In this document: piece after piece, positions 5,956 to 11,453 of the stretch
How the letters are laid out: every line of letters begins with the position of its first letter
How positions within the stretch are numbered: the stretch's first letter is position 1
From: Candidatus Bathyarchaeota archaeon
Lineage (GTDB): Archaea; Thermoproteota; Bathyarchaeia; Bathyarchaeales; WUQV01
Reading direction: 5' to 3'
Assembly: GCA_009889585.1 (NCBI GenBank)
Contig: WUQV01000269.1
Span: 1 to 11,501, forward strand
Length of the DNA stretch: 11,501 nucleotides
Program-made: the position numbers and the translations under genes
The notes under the pieces: generated by a model
What the model was told of the DNA's origin: nothing
Databases searched by the model: none
What the model saw: only the letters and a program-made list of their open reading frames with translations

Positions 5956-7047
5956 TGCTTCAACGATGAAGCTTGCTGGTATCTCTACCAGTAGGGGCTC
6001 CACCTCAGCAGGCTCTAAGGGCCGTCCCAGCCCCGATAAGCCTCTCTTTAATATGTTCAAAGAGGCGTTATAATCTCTATCTAGAGGTGAGGAGCCTCCT
6101 TTCGACGTGCCCCTTGGGTTCACCTTCAAGACTTGCTTACCAGCTCTTTCAGCCTTATAAGCAAGCATTTGAAGGAATTTTCCCCAAGAGGCATCGAGAA
6201 TCCTTCCAGCTAAGTTGTGATATCTAACCATGTTTTGTATTTGCAACTCTTCTACGCAAATAACGTCATAATTATTAACGTAAAATCTTGATAATTTGTG
6301 GAGGAAATCGTTCCTCTGATTAGTTAGCTTCTCATATACCTTAGCCAGCTTTATCCTTTGCTTCTCCCTGTTCTTTGAACCCTTCTTTTTCTTTGATAAC
6401 CAATGCTGGATTACCTTAATCCTTTCAAGAGCCCTTTGGTAGAATTTCGGGTTTTCAACCTTCCTCCCTTCGCTATCGGTAAGGAAATGCTTCAACCCTA
6501 CGTCGATCCCAACGGCTTTATTCGTCTTAGGCAACGGCTTAGGCTCATCTTCAACTTGAAAGATAGCGTACCACTTCCCAGAGCGTTCTCGTTTTATGAT
6601 TACGCCCTTTATTTTGCCTTCGATCCTTCGATGAAGCTTTATGGGGATTTCCCCTATCTTGGAGAGGGTTAATTTCCTTCCCTGCAGTTTAAAGCCCGAT
6701 TGGTTGTAATTCAACGTTTTGAACCATCCCTTTCCCTTGAAACGGAGCCTTCCAACCTTTTTACCATTCTTTTTCAATTGGGCTAAAGCTTTGATGTTGC
6801 TCCAAAGCTGATAATTGACCATTTGAAGAACCTTCGAATGAACTTCCTTTAGCTCGAGCTTTTCCTCCTTAAGCCTAACGATGAGGGCTTGAGTGCCTTT
6901 TTGCGTCAGCTTTCTTTTCCCTTCCCTTGCCCTGTTTAGCTCTTCGAGCAATCGATTGTAAAGCCATCGACAAAGCTCGATGTGGAATCGTAGCTTTTCC
7001 TGAGCAGTCTTTGAAGGATAAAGCCTAAACCTATAAGCTACTTGCAT
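5938..7047 (-). CDS. tnpB: TnpB, RNA-guided endonuclease of an IS605-type element, zinc-finger-less form
   Basis: 369 residues. The N-terminal part (MQVAYRFRLYPSKTAQEKLR onward) is the usual helix-turn-helix/wedge region. The split RuvC domain is complete: VGIDVGLKHFLTDSEGR (D182), DVICVEELQIQNMVR (E266) and LDRDYNASLNILKRG (D325). Between NPRGTSK (about 310-316) and PLDRDYN there are only three residues (GGS/S), where most TnpB proteins carry a CxxC...CxxC zinc finger of about 25-30 residues; no Cys pair exists there. The C-terminus GRPLEPAEVEPLL...EAGSPLR is typical and overlaps the right-end hairpin. A TATA box (ATTTATAGAT, about 7080-7071) lies about 25 nt before ATG 7047, suggesting near-leaderless expression. 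RuvC residues are all present, so it may still cut DNA. I recall other archaeal TnpB proteins with a similar gap but cannot verify this. Confidence 0.92.
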   Translation of the reverse strand: MQVAYRFRLYPSKTAQEKLRFHIELCRWLYNRLLEELNRAREGKRKLTQKGTQALIVRLKEEKLELKEVHSKVLQMVNYQLWSNIKALAQLKKNGKKVGRLRFKGKGWFKTLNYNQSGFKLQGRKLTLSKIGEIPIKLHRRIEGKIKGVIIKRERSGKWYAIFQVEDEPKPLPKTNKAVGIDVGLKHFLTDSEGRKVENPKFYQRALERIKVIQHWLSKKKKGSKNREKQRIKLAKVYEKLTNQRNDFLHKLSRFYVNNYDVICVEELQIQNMVRYHNLAGRILDASWGKFLQMLAYKAERAGKQVLKVNPRGTSKGGSSPLDRDYNASLNILKRGLSGLGRPLEPAEVEPLLVEIPASFIVEAGSPLR

Positions 7048-7096
7048 CTTTCGATCAGCCTCTTTGTAATATCTATAAATAGTTTTCGGCTTTCAT

Positions 7097-7122
7097 CCCC
7101 TCCCTCACGGAAGGGGACTTCC
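7097..7122 (-). repeat. Second TnpB-type right-end hairpin, upstream of tnpB
   Basis: The minus strand reads GGAAGTCCCCTTCCGTGAG then GGAGGGG. It matches the element's own right end (5931-5955) in the flanks GGAAG-CCCCTT and AGGGAGGGG but differs in the loop. A right end at the left side of tnpB suggests that an earlier related element ended here and the present one inserted next to it. A self-made second scaffold is another option. No tnpB remnant is readable upstream. Confidence 0.5.
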
Positions 7123-7266
7123 CGCCAACGTAGTTAAAGATTATAGGAACCCGAATTGGATAGGCTTAATGCTTTTTGGAATGGCCTCGGTTTCCCTCGG
7201 AGCTTAAAGACCGCATTCTCAGAGCTATTGGTAGAGAGGGCCTTATTGATCAAGATTCCTAAAAGC

Positions 7267-7273
7267 TTATAAA
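7267..7273 (+). promoter_or_regulatory. TATA box for the retropepsin-like gene
   Basis: AGCTTATAAACT ends about 32 nt before the TTG at 7306, giving a leader of roughly 8 nt that would include part of GAGG (7293-7296), a possible ribosome site. Confidence 0.5.
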
Positions 7274-7305
7274 CTATAAGAGCCGTAGCTAACGAGGCCC
7301 TCCTA

Positions 7306-7689
7306 TTGGCTAGAAGAGTTATTAACAAGGTTATTTTACGCGTAAAGGAAAAGCGCGTTGAAGTAGATGCCCTTTTCAATACAGGGGCTACGAGGAGCTT
7401 CATAAGCCTTAAGCTCGCTAATGAATTAGATTATGAAAAATACGATGAAGCTAAAAGAGTCCTGCTAGCGGTTGAAAACGTCGAAGCATTTATGGTCGGC
7501 GAGTTAATAGCAAGAATCGTAATAGCTGGATTTGAGCTCCCTCTAAGCCATGTATTTGGAGTTATAGAGAAGCTTAGGCATGACTTAATAATAGGTATGG
7601 ACATTATGGAGCCCTATGAAATATTCATAGATGTAAGAGAAGGTAAAGTTGGGTTTAAGAAGTATCCTCCGATTTTGGAGATAATATGA
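7306..7689 (+). CDS. Retropepsin-like (clan AA aspartic protease) protein with catalytic Asp replaced by Asn
   Basis: 127 residues, the size of one retropepsin monomer. VDALFNTGATRSFISLKLA (about 20-38) is the flap-proximal active-site segment, normally D-T-G-A; here codon 25 is AAT (Asn). Downstream come FELPLSHVFGVIEKLRHDL and IIGMDIMEPYEIFID, the hydrophobic-hydrophobic-Gly-x-D segment of the family. Retropepsins act as dimers with one Asp from each chain, so the D-to-N change should abolish proteolysis while leaving the fold. It may be a binding or structural protein, or on the way to decay. The start is TTG 7306 with GAGG 10 nt before it; no ATG is available. The stop TGA overlaps an ATG (ATGA at 7686-7689) that would start the broken small gene downstream. 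Confidence 0.75.
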   Translation: MARRVINKVILRVKEKRVEVDALFNTGATRSFISLKLANELDYEKYDEAKRVLLAVENVEAFMVGELIARIVIAGFELPLSHVFGVIEKLRHDLIIGMDIMEPYEIFIDVREGKVGFKKYPPILEII

Positions 7690-7802
7690 AGAATTGAAAA
7701 TAGCGCTACAGTGCGTAAAGATGGCGCCTGAAAGGCCTGACCTAAAGCCTTGATAGGGTCCTTGACATCCTAGCAGACCGATACGTGGAGCAAGTACTTT
7801 AA
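7686..7802 (+). pseudogene. Shattered small gene, translationally coupled to the retropepsin-like gene
   Basis: Pieces in frames 0, 2, 1 and 0 read as one short protein: MKN (ATG 7686), LKIALQCVKMAPERPDLK, ALIGSL, then VLDILADRYVEQVL, ending in TAA at 7800-7802. Each switch equals loss of one base. The rebuilt product is about 40 residues, helical, with a PERPDLKALI turn. Its ATG overlaps the stop of the retropepsin-like gene by ATGA. The coherence over four pieces suggests a former co-translated partner, but the pieces are short and chance is a real alternative. I cannot name a family. Confidence 0.35.
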
Positions 7803-7849
7803 TACAACAGGTTGCAGGCTTTCCGCTAACCACGATCCTCAAGGGATTG

Positions 7850-7857
7850 TTTAAATA
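7850..7857 (+). promoter_or_regulatory. TATA box for the second DUF3782-type gene
   Basis: TTTAAATA predicts transcription start near 7880. A longer open frame begins at TTG 7847, but its first codons overlap this box, so that start is unlikely. Confidence 0.55.
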
Positions 7858-7891
7858 CCCCTTTCCCTTTAAGTTAATGGTCGGTCCTGAA

Positions 7892-8542
7892 ATGGATTCC
7901 TTGAAGAAGGAGATATTAGACCTCTTAGACAGGGACGTAGAGTTCAGGTACGCGGTTGCGGGCTACCTCGGCCTATCTGAGATCCTAAAAAGGCTTGACA
8001 ACTTAGCGGAGCAACAGGTAAAGCTAGGGAAGGAACAGACTAGGCTGGCGAAGGAGCAGGCTAAGCTGGCGGAAGAGCAGGTCAAGCTTAGGAGCGACTT
8101 CAACGAGATGCTTAAGGAGGTAAGGTCGATCAACGTTAGGCTTATGAGGGTTGAGAGGACTTTGGAGAAGCTAACATTAGATATAGAGGATGAGGCTAGG
8201 GCTATCATTAGCCATAGGATTAAGGAAGAGCTAGGCTTGGAAATGAAGTTGACATCTCTCATGCTTCCAGATGTGGAGTTAAACATTTACGGGACCTCTG
8301 ATGACGTTTGCGTAATCGGTGAGGCATCGGTTAGGGCTGGAGTTGGGCTTGTAGACGACCTTTTAAAGAAGATGGATATGCTTAGGAAAAATCATCCAGA
8401 TAAGCTGAAGGATAAAGTAATATTGGTGATCTACGCCTCCCTACCTATGCCAGAGCTAGTGGAAAGGGCAGTGGAGAAAAGGATTTGGGTTTTGAAGGCG
8501 ACGGAAGACATAGTCAAACTTTCACTAAGTCTAGAAGGCTAG
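7892..8542 (+). CDS. DUF3782-type coiled-coil protein with PD-(D/E)XK-like domain (copy 2)
   Basis: 216 residues from ATG 7892. It is clearly paralogous to 2051-2647: ILDLLDRDVEFRYAVAGYLG near the N-terminus, DVCVIGEASVRAG in the core and KRIWVLKATEDIVKL near the end. The coiled coil is longer and contains an exact heptad series, KLGKEQT RLAKEQA KLAEEQV KLRSD, encoded by 21-nt repeats. The putative second acidic motif is E-A-S-V-R, again lacking the Lys of PD-(D/E)XK enzymes, and the paired Asp is Asn (ELNIYG where copy 1 has QVDIYG), so catalysis is doubtful. The start at 7892 is chosen because it lies downstream of the predicted transcription start and aligns with copy 1; ATG 7877 is the alternative. 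Stop is TAG. Function is unknown. Confidence 0.8.
   Translation: MDSLKKEILDLLDRDVEFRYAVAGYLGLSEILKRLDNLAEQQVKLGKEQTRLAKEQAKLAEEQVKLRSDFNEMLKEVRSINVRLMRVERTLEKLTLDIEDEARAIISHRIKEELGLEMKLTSLMLPDVELNIYGTSDDVCVIGEASVRAGVGLVDDLLKKMDMLRKNHPDKLKDKVILVIYASLPMPELVERAVEKRIWVLKATEDIVKLSLSLEG
8021..8083 (+). repeat. Three tandem 21-nt repeats encoding coiled-coil heptads
   Basis: Units start at 8021, 8042 and 8063, each of form AAGCTGGCGAAGGAGCAGG-type sequence coding for K/R-L-x-x-E-Q-x. A half unit precedes and follows. Slippage between units would change the coiled-coil length in whole heptads, leaving the frame intact. Confidence 0.75.
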
Positions 8543-8543
8543 A

Positions 8544-8678
8544 ATGGCTGATCGTAAGCGGCAAAGGAGCACAGCCCATCATAAAAGATTGTTGGACGTA
8601 AGTATCTTCACCACATATTATCAATTCACCTTAGCTGTTAGACGTTGGGCTAAGAGGATTAAAAGGCAAATAGACTGA
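8544..8678 (+). CDS. Possible small basic protein (44 residues)
   Basis: An open frame from ATG 8544 to TGA 8676-8678 begins one base after the DUF3782 stop. The product starts MADRKRQRSTAHHKRLLDV and ends RRWAKRIKRQID, strongly basic (about a third Arg/Lys/His). GAAGG 6 nt before the ATG could serve as a ribosome site, and the tight spacing would allow coupling with the upstream gene. I recognise no family. The alternative is a chance open frame or a fragment of a decayed gene. Confidence 0.25.
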   Translation: MADRKRQRSTAHHKRLLDVSIFTTYYQFTLAVRRWAKRIKRQID

Positions 8679-8940
8679 ATTCAATCTGCTAATAAAAGTC
8701 TTTTTAGCGCTCAAGACTATAGTTTGAAGTATTTATCAGGCTACGAAAGATATCGTTAGGACATGAGGAAGTTACCATAAAAATGATGATTGATGCTCCT
8801 CATAAGTCAACATAAAAGGGAGATCGATATCTCAATGTCTCTTGTAGCGTCTAGAACCGTGATAAAGGCCGATTGATTTTAAAGATGCACTTTAGAAGTC
8901 TCCTGCAGATTACATTCCAGGTAGCGGCGATAGTACAGCT
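8679..8940. other. Gene-free stretch
   Basis: About 260 nt of AT-rich sequence between the small basic frame and the second retropepsin-like gene. Stops are frequent in all frames, and I see no RNA-like GC block or clear repeat. Confidence 0.5.
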
Positions 8941-8947
8941 TATATAT
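8941..8947 (+). promoter_or_regulatory. TATA box for the second retropepsin-like gene
   Basis: CTTATATATCG ends 25 nt before ATG 8973, predicting a leaderless mRNA. This supports 8973 as the original start, although the frame is broken soon after. Confidence 0.55.
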
Positions 8948-8972
8948 CGCCTCAGCCGCGTGCTAAGAGAAT

Positions 8973-9420
8973 CATGAAGCTTGAGCAAGCCTTAACTGAA
9001 GTTGAACTCTCGTGGGGGAGGAAGACGCTTAAAAGTTAAGGCCTTGGTAGGTACCGGTGCGAGCAGAAGTATCATCTCTAAACGCCTATCCAATGAACTA
9101 GGCTCCTTCATAACTTCAGAAAGGGTCTACGAGCTCAGGACTGCGGACGAGGAGGGCAGGCTTAGAATAATCGGGCATTGCATAGCTTGTGTTGTCTTTC
9201 AAGGGGTTAAGGTGCCCGGTGAAGTCGTCTTCGATGTTGCTGAAAACTTAGGAAAGATGTGCGCTTGATCGTAGGCGGGCCTGAGGTAGACGCTTAGGAC
9301 ATAATGTTCACGCCTAAAGGGCCTAAATTAAGAAAGGTGCCCATATGGTTCAAGATAACGCATCCTCTGGTAAAACTTTTATTAATCGATATAACGATCT
9401 TTATTCGGCGAGTTCGATAA
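8973..9420 (+). pseudogene. Second retropepsin-like gene: two frameshifts, a TAG, and catalytic Asp replaced by Gly
   Basis: From ATG 8973 the protein starts MKLEQALTEVELS in frame 0. It continues from about 9005-9025 in frame 2 as GGGRRLKVKALVGTGASRS, IISKRLSNELG and HCIACVVFQGVKVPGEVVF, then from about 9255 in frame 1 as RLIVGGPEVDA, TAG (9295-9297), DIMFTPKGPKLRKVPIWF. Both switches equal loss of one base. The order matches a clan AA retropepsin-like family in which, from memory, PEIDAWDI is usual, so TAG stands where Trp is expected. The active-site D-T-G-A reads G-T-G-A. The open frame after the last domain runs to TAA just before the VapB start at 9421. It belongs to a different subgroup from the gene at 7306. 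Confidence 0.7.
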
Positions 9421-9655
9421 ATGGAAAAAAAGTCGAGTTGGCTCGAAAGGTGAGCTGTTCATACCGAAAAGGATTAGGGAGGGGCTCGGCCTTCGCGCCA
9501 ATACAAAAATCATCTATAGGGTTGAGGAGGGGAGGCTCATCGTTGAGCCCATACCGAGCTTGGAGGATGTGTTTAGTCAAACTCCAGTGCTTGAAATAAC
9601 TATCCAAGAGTTTCATGAACATAGGAAGGAACCGTCTAGGAAGGCCGAGTCTTGA
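9421..9655 (+). pseudogene. vapB: VapB-type (AbrB-fold) antitoxin with a frame break at an A7 tract near the start
   Basis: Frame 2 from about 9425 reads RVGSKGELFIPKRIREGLGL, IYRVEEGRLIVEPIPSLEDV, EITIQEF and HRKEPSRKAES to TGA at 9653-9655. This is the swapped-hairpin AbrB DNA-binding domain (to about residue 45) followed by the toxin-binding tail of archaeal VapB. That frame has no ATG, GTG or TTG after the preceding TAA. An ATG exists at 9421 but is out of phase by one base across a run of seven A (9425-9431). With six A the product would start MEKSRVGSKGELF. The stop overlaps the VapC TTG start (TTGA). It could be a slippage mutation, an assembly error, or rescue by transcriptional slippage. 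The antitoxin identity is firm; its expression is not. Confidence 0.75.
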
Positions 9656-10090
9656 AACTATTACTGGATACGACGTACTTTCTGCCAGCAATAGGCATAC
9701 TCGTTAAAGGCATCCAAAGAGACGCCCCCGTTAAACTGGCGGGAGAAGCACCATATCTTCGTAAGCGAGATAACCATATTCGAACTTGCGGCAAAGGGCG
9801 CTAAATACTTCGCTGAGGGGAGGCTCCCGGCTGAAAGGGCGATAAAAGGCATAAGAGCTATAATCTACGATGGAACGGTGGCAACGATACCAATGCATGA
9901 AAGCACGATCTTACTTACGGCCTTTAAGCTTAGAGGCATGCTTAACGATTTCGTAGATTGCTTAATCCTTTCAGCGGCGATGAACCAATGTGATGCCTTG
10001 ATAACCGAAGATGAAGACATCCAAAGCCTAAAGGAAAAAAGGGAGTTCTTTGAACTCCTTACAACGTTAAACCCATGTTCAAAATCCTGA
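9652..10090 (+). pseudogene. vapC: VapC PIN-domain toxin with one frameshift
   Basis: The start TTG 9652 overlaps the VapB stop. The first piece (frame 1) is MKLLLDTTYFLPAIG then RDAPVKLAGE, carrying the first PIN Asp (D6). The second piece (frame 2, from about 9740) is HHIFVSEITIFELAAKGAKY, then a helical stretch, LNDFVDCLILSAAMNQCDAL and ITEDEDIQSL, carrying the remaining acidic residues (E in SEIT, D in FVDC, D in TEDED). All metal-binding residues of this ribonuclease are thus present, split by one extra base in CTGGCGGG near 9737-9744; CTGCGGG would give KLREKHHIF in one frame. An out-of-frame toxin beside a start-damaged antitoxin is consistent with joint inactivation. Confidence 0.78.
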
Positions 10091-10144
10091 GGTTGGCCGA
10101 AGCTCACAGCCGATTGCTTTAGCCATGCCAGCTCACACGTAAGA

Positions 10145-10190
10145 CATGCTTTGGTAAAAAGCTTATATTTGCCACTTATCATGCTTTGGT
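10145..10190. promoter_or_regulatory. 11-nt direct repeats flanking the TATA box of the AbrB gene (possible operator)
   Basis: CATGCTTTGGT occurs at 10145-10155 and again at 10180-10190, 35 nt apart. Between them is GCTTATATTT, a TATA box (about 10163-10168) with predicted transcription start near 10190. AbrB-type antitoxins commonly repress their own promoters, so paired sites on both sides of the box are a plausible operator. Not proven. Confidence 0.45.
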
Positions 10191-10203
10191 GAAGGTAAAC
10201 AAA

Positions 10204-10428
10204 ATGGAGGAAGTAACCTTAAGGGAGTTGGACTCACAAGGTCGAATATCGATCCCAGCGCGATGGCGAAAAGAGTGGAAGTCCAATAAGTTGATCCTCG
10301 TAAAGCGCGAAGGAAAGATCAAGCTTATGCCGATAGAAACCACTTCGCCATCTAACCTGTTCGACTCCATCGAGTTACCCGAAAGCGTGGATTTCACCGA
10401 TCCGCACTCCCTTAAAAGTAAAAGGTGA
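10204..10428 (+). CDS. AbrB/SpoVT-fold antitoxin-like DNA-binding protein
   Basis: 74 residues from ATG 10204 (80 from TTG 10186, 79 from GTG 10189). MEEVTLRELDSQGRISIPAR then WRKEWKSNKLILVKREGKIK is the swapped-hairpin AbrB domain. The tail LFDSIELPESVDFTDPHSLK is the acidic toxin-binding type seen in archaeal VapB. The TATA box at about 10165 predicts transcription start near 10190, so the GTG would be leaderless and the ATG would have a leader of about 14 nt; I favour the ATG. The usual PIN toxin does not follow. Instead the TGA stop overlaps the ATG of a membrane-protein gene by one base (TGATG), implying co-translation. Direct repeats around the promoter suggest autoregulation. Confidence 0.8.
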   Translation: MEEVTLRELDSQGRISIPARWRKEWKSNKLILVKREGKIKLMPIETTSPSNLFDSIELPESVDFTDPHSLKSKR

Positions 10429-10910
10429 TGGACTTTTCGATGAAATGGGAGGAATTCGTGAAAGCAGTCTACCTCAAAATTCTGCCTCTAGTGGTATCCC
10501 TCGTAATAATAATTGGCTATTTATCCAATTTCTTGCTTAAGGACGTAATTCCGCTTATAGCTGAAGAGGGTATGAGGCGGGCGCTCTATCTTATTACACA
10601 CTTACTTCTACTAGTTATTATTGGCATGTACATGTTCGCTATTTATCAGCTTGGGCTTACTAAAGATATTCGTGATATATTATATGAAAGGCTTCCTACT
10701 AAATGTAGTCAAGAGGAGAAGCGGGAGGAGATTAAGACGAGCGGAGGTTGGGCGATAGCTGGGATGATTATAGGGGGTGTGTTAGGGATTCCATTCGGGC
10801 CCATCGGAATCGTTATCGGAGGAGTGCTTGGGGCGCTTGTTGGAAATCAATTGGAATATGAAGCCGTATGCTTGAGAAGAAAAAAGGAAAGGGAGAAGCG
10901 AGCCAGTTAA
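10428..10910 (+). CDS. Small membrane protein with glycine-zipper segment, coupled to an AbrB antitoxin gene
   Basis: 160 residues from ATG 10428 (GTG 10425 is one codon upstream). Two hydrophobic helices, ILPLVVSLVIIIGYLSNFLL (about 19-38) and LITHLLLLVIIGMYMFAIYQ (about 56-75), are followed by a charged segment with KCSQEEKREEIKTSG. Then comes a Gly-rich hydrophobic stretch, AIAGMIIGGVLGIPFGPIGI and VIGGVLGALVGNQLE (about 109-143), a glycine zipper of the kind found in oligomerising membrane proteins. The tail is basic (RRKKEREKRAS). No signal peptide or catalytic motif is seen. The 1-nt overlap with an antitoxin-like gene raises the idea of a membrane-active toxin, but this is inference; an unrelated gene captured next to the antitoxin is equally possible. 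I know no named family. Confidence 0.7.
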   Translation: MDFSMKWEEFVKAVYLKILPLVVSLVIIIGYLSNFLLKDVIPLIAEEGMRRALYLITHLLLLVIIGMYMFAIYQLGLTKDIRDILYERLPTKCSQEEKREEIKTSGGWAIAGMIIGGVLGIPFGPIGIVIGGVLGALVGNQLEYEAVCLRRKKEREKRAS

Positions 10911-11045
10911 CTGATCAAAAGCTTTACGATCGTAACACTCAGGGCCAGCATGGTCACGATCGCTTATCGGCATGGCCTTCAGATGCATGAAGTGATATTT
11001 TCATACGCTAATGATTATGAAAAGCCTCTGCGCTTGAGCTTCTAG
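10911..11045 (+). pseudogene. Possible C-terminal PIN-domain (VapC) remnant
   Basis: Directly after the membrane-protein stop, and in the same frame, 44 codons are open: FTIVTLRASMVTIAYRHG then LQMHEVIFSYANDYEKPLR, ending at TAG (11043-11045). The pattern 'helix with AYRHGL, strand EVIFSY, acidic DY' resembles the last third of PIN toxins, which would explain where the partner of the AbrB antitoxin went. It has no start of its own and no PIN N-terminus. The match is weak and from memory. Confidence 0.3.
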
Positions 11046-11438
11046 GCAGCCTTGCTTGAGCCTACGGCTCGCTGGGATCTATGGAGGGAGTAGGAGACCG
11101 ATTTAGAAGGACTTTGCCCATCTCGCTAATTGCTCTGCTGTCGAACTTGGATGCCCTGTTCCTTTCTTCTTATCTTAGATGTTTTCGCTGGATAAACGCC
11201 TCCCCTCTGGCTTTTATATGGCTATTTTACCTGGCTCAGGTTGAGCTACTAGCTCATATCTGCAGCTTCCAATTCCCACCTCAATCGCACGGTTGCTCCT
11301 CAATCCTGTCGCGTTTCAGCCGTTTCTAAGCCTCGACGCGTTATTCAAGGGTAAGGGCCAAATTTTGTCGTCGATGTTGTTCATGCTGAAGCCTTTAAAG
11401 CTCCCGTGCGGGGTAAATGATAGTAGAGTGTGGACGGT
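11046..11438. other. Stretch without a supportable gene
   Basis: About 390 nt. An 82-codon open frame at 11081-11329 (plus) has a composition unlike its neighbours (many Ser, Cys, Phe) and no promoter, and is left out. Small features seen: a hairpin GAGCC-TAC-GGCTC near 11055-11067 and a short palindrome GAGCTA-C-TAGCTC near 11242-11254. No RNA gene is recognised. Confidence 0.5.
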
Positions 11439-11453
11439 TTGAAGAGGACTACA

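Larger units (their letters stand above)
5931..7095 (-). mobile_element. tnpB-only IS200/IS605-type element (IS1341-like)
   Basis: The unit contains tnpB but no tnpA, so it would need a Y1 transposase in trans to move. The right end is taken as the GC hairpin overlapping the tnpB stop (5931-5955). The left end is not defined; it is placed just inside a second copy of the same hairpin at 7097-7122. Such elements lack target duplications and inverted repeats, so the boundaries cannot be confirmed from one copy. It lies immediately upstream of the MFS exporter gene. Confidence 0.6.

Noticed and set aside
7847..7891. TTG 7847 as start of the second DUF3782-type gene
   Set aside because: The codons overlap the TATA box TTTAAATA and extend beyond the N-terminus of the paralogue.
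9345..9599. 84-codon plus-strand open frame starting in the retropepsin pseudogene
   Set aside because: It is an out-of-frame shadow of the VapB gene, whose AbrB motifs are in another frame.
11081..11329. 82-codon plus-strand open frame
   Set aside because: Composition rich in Ser, Cys and Phe, no promoter or ribosome site, and no recognisable domain.
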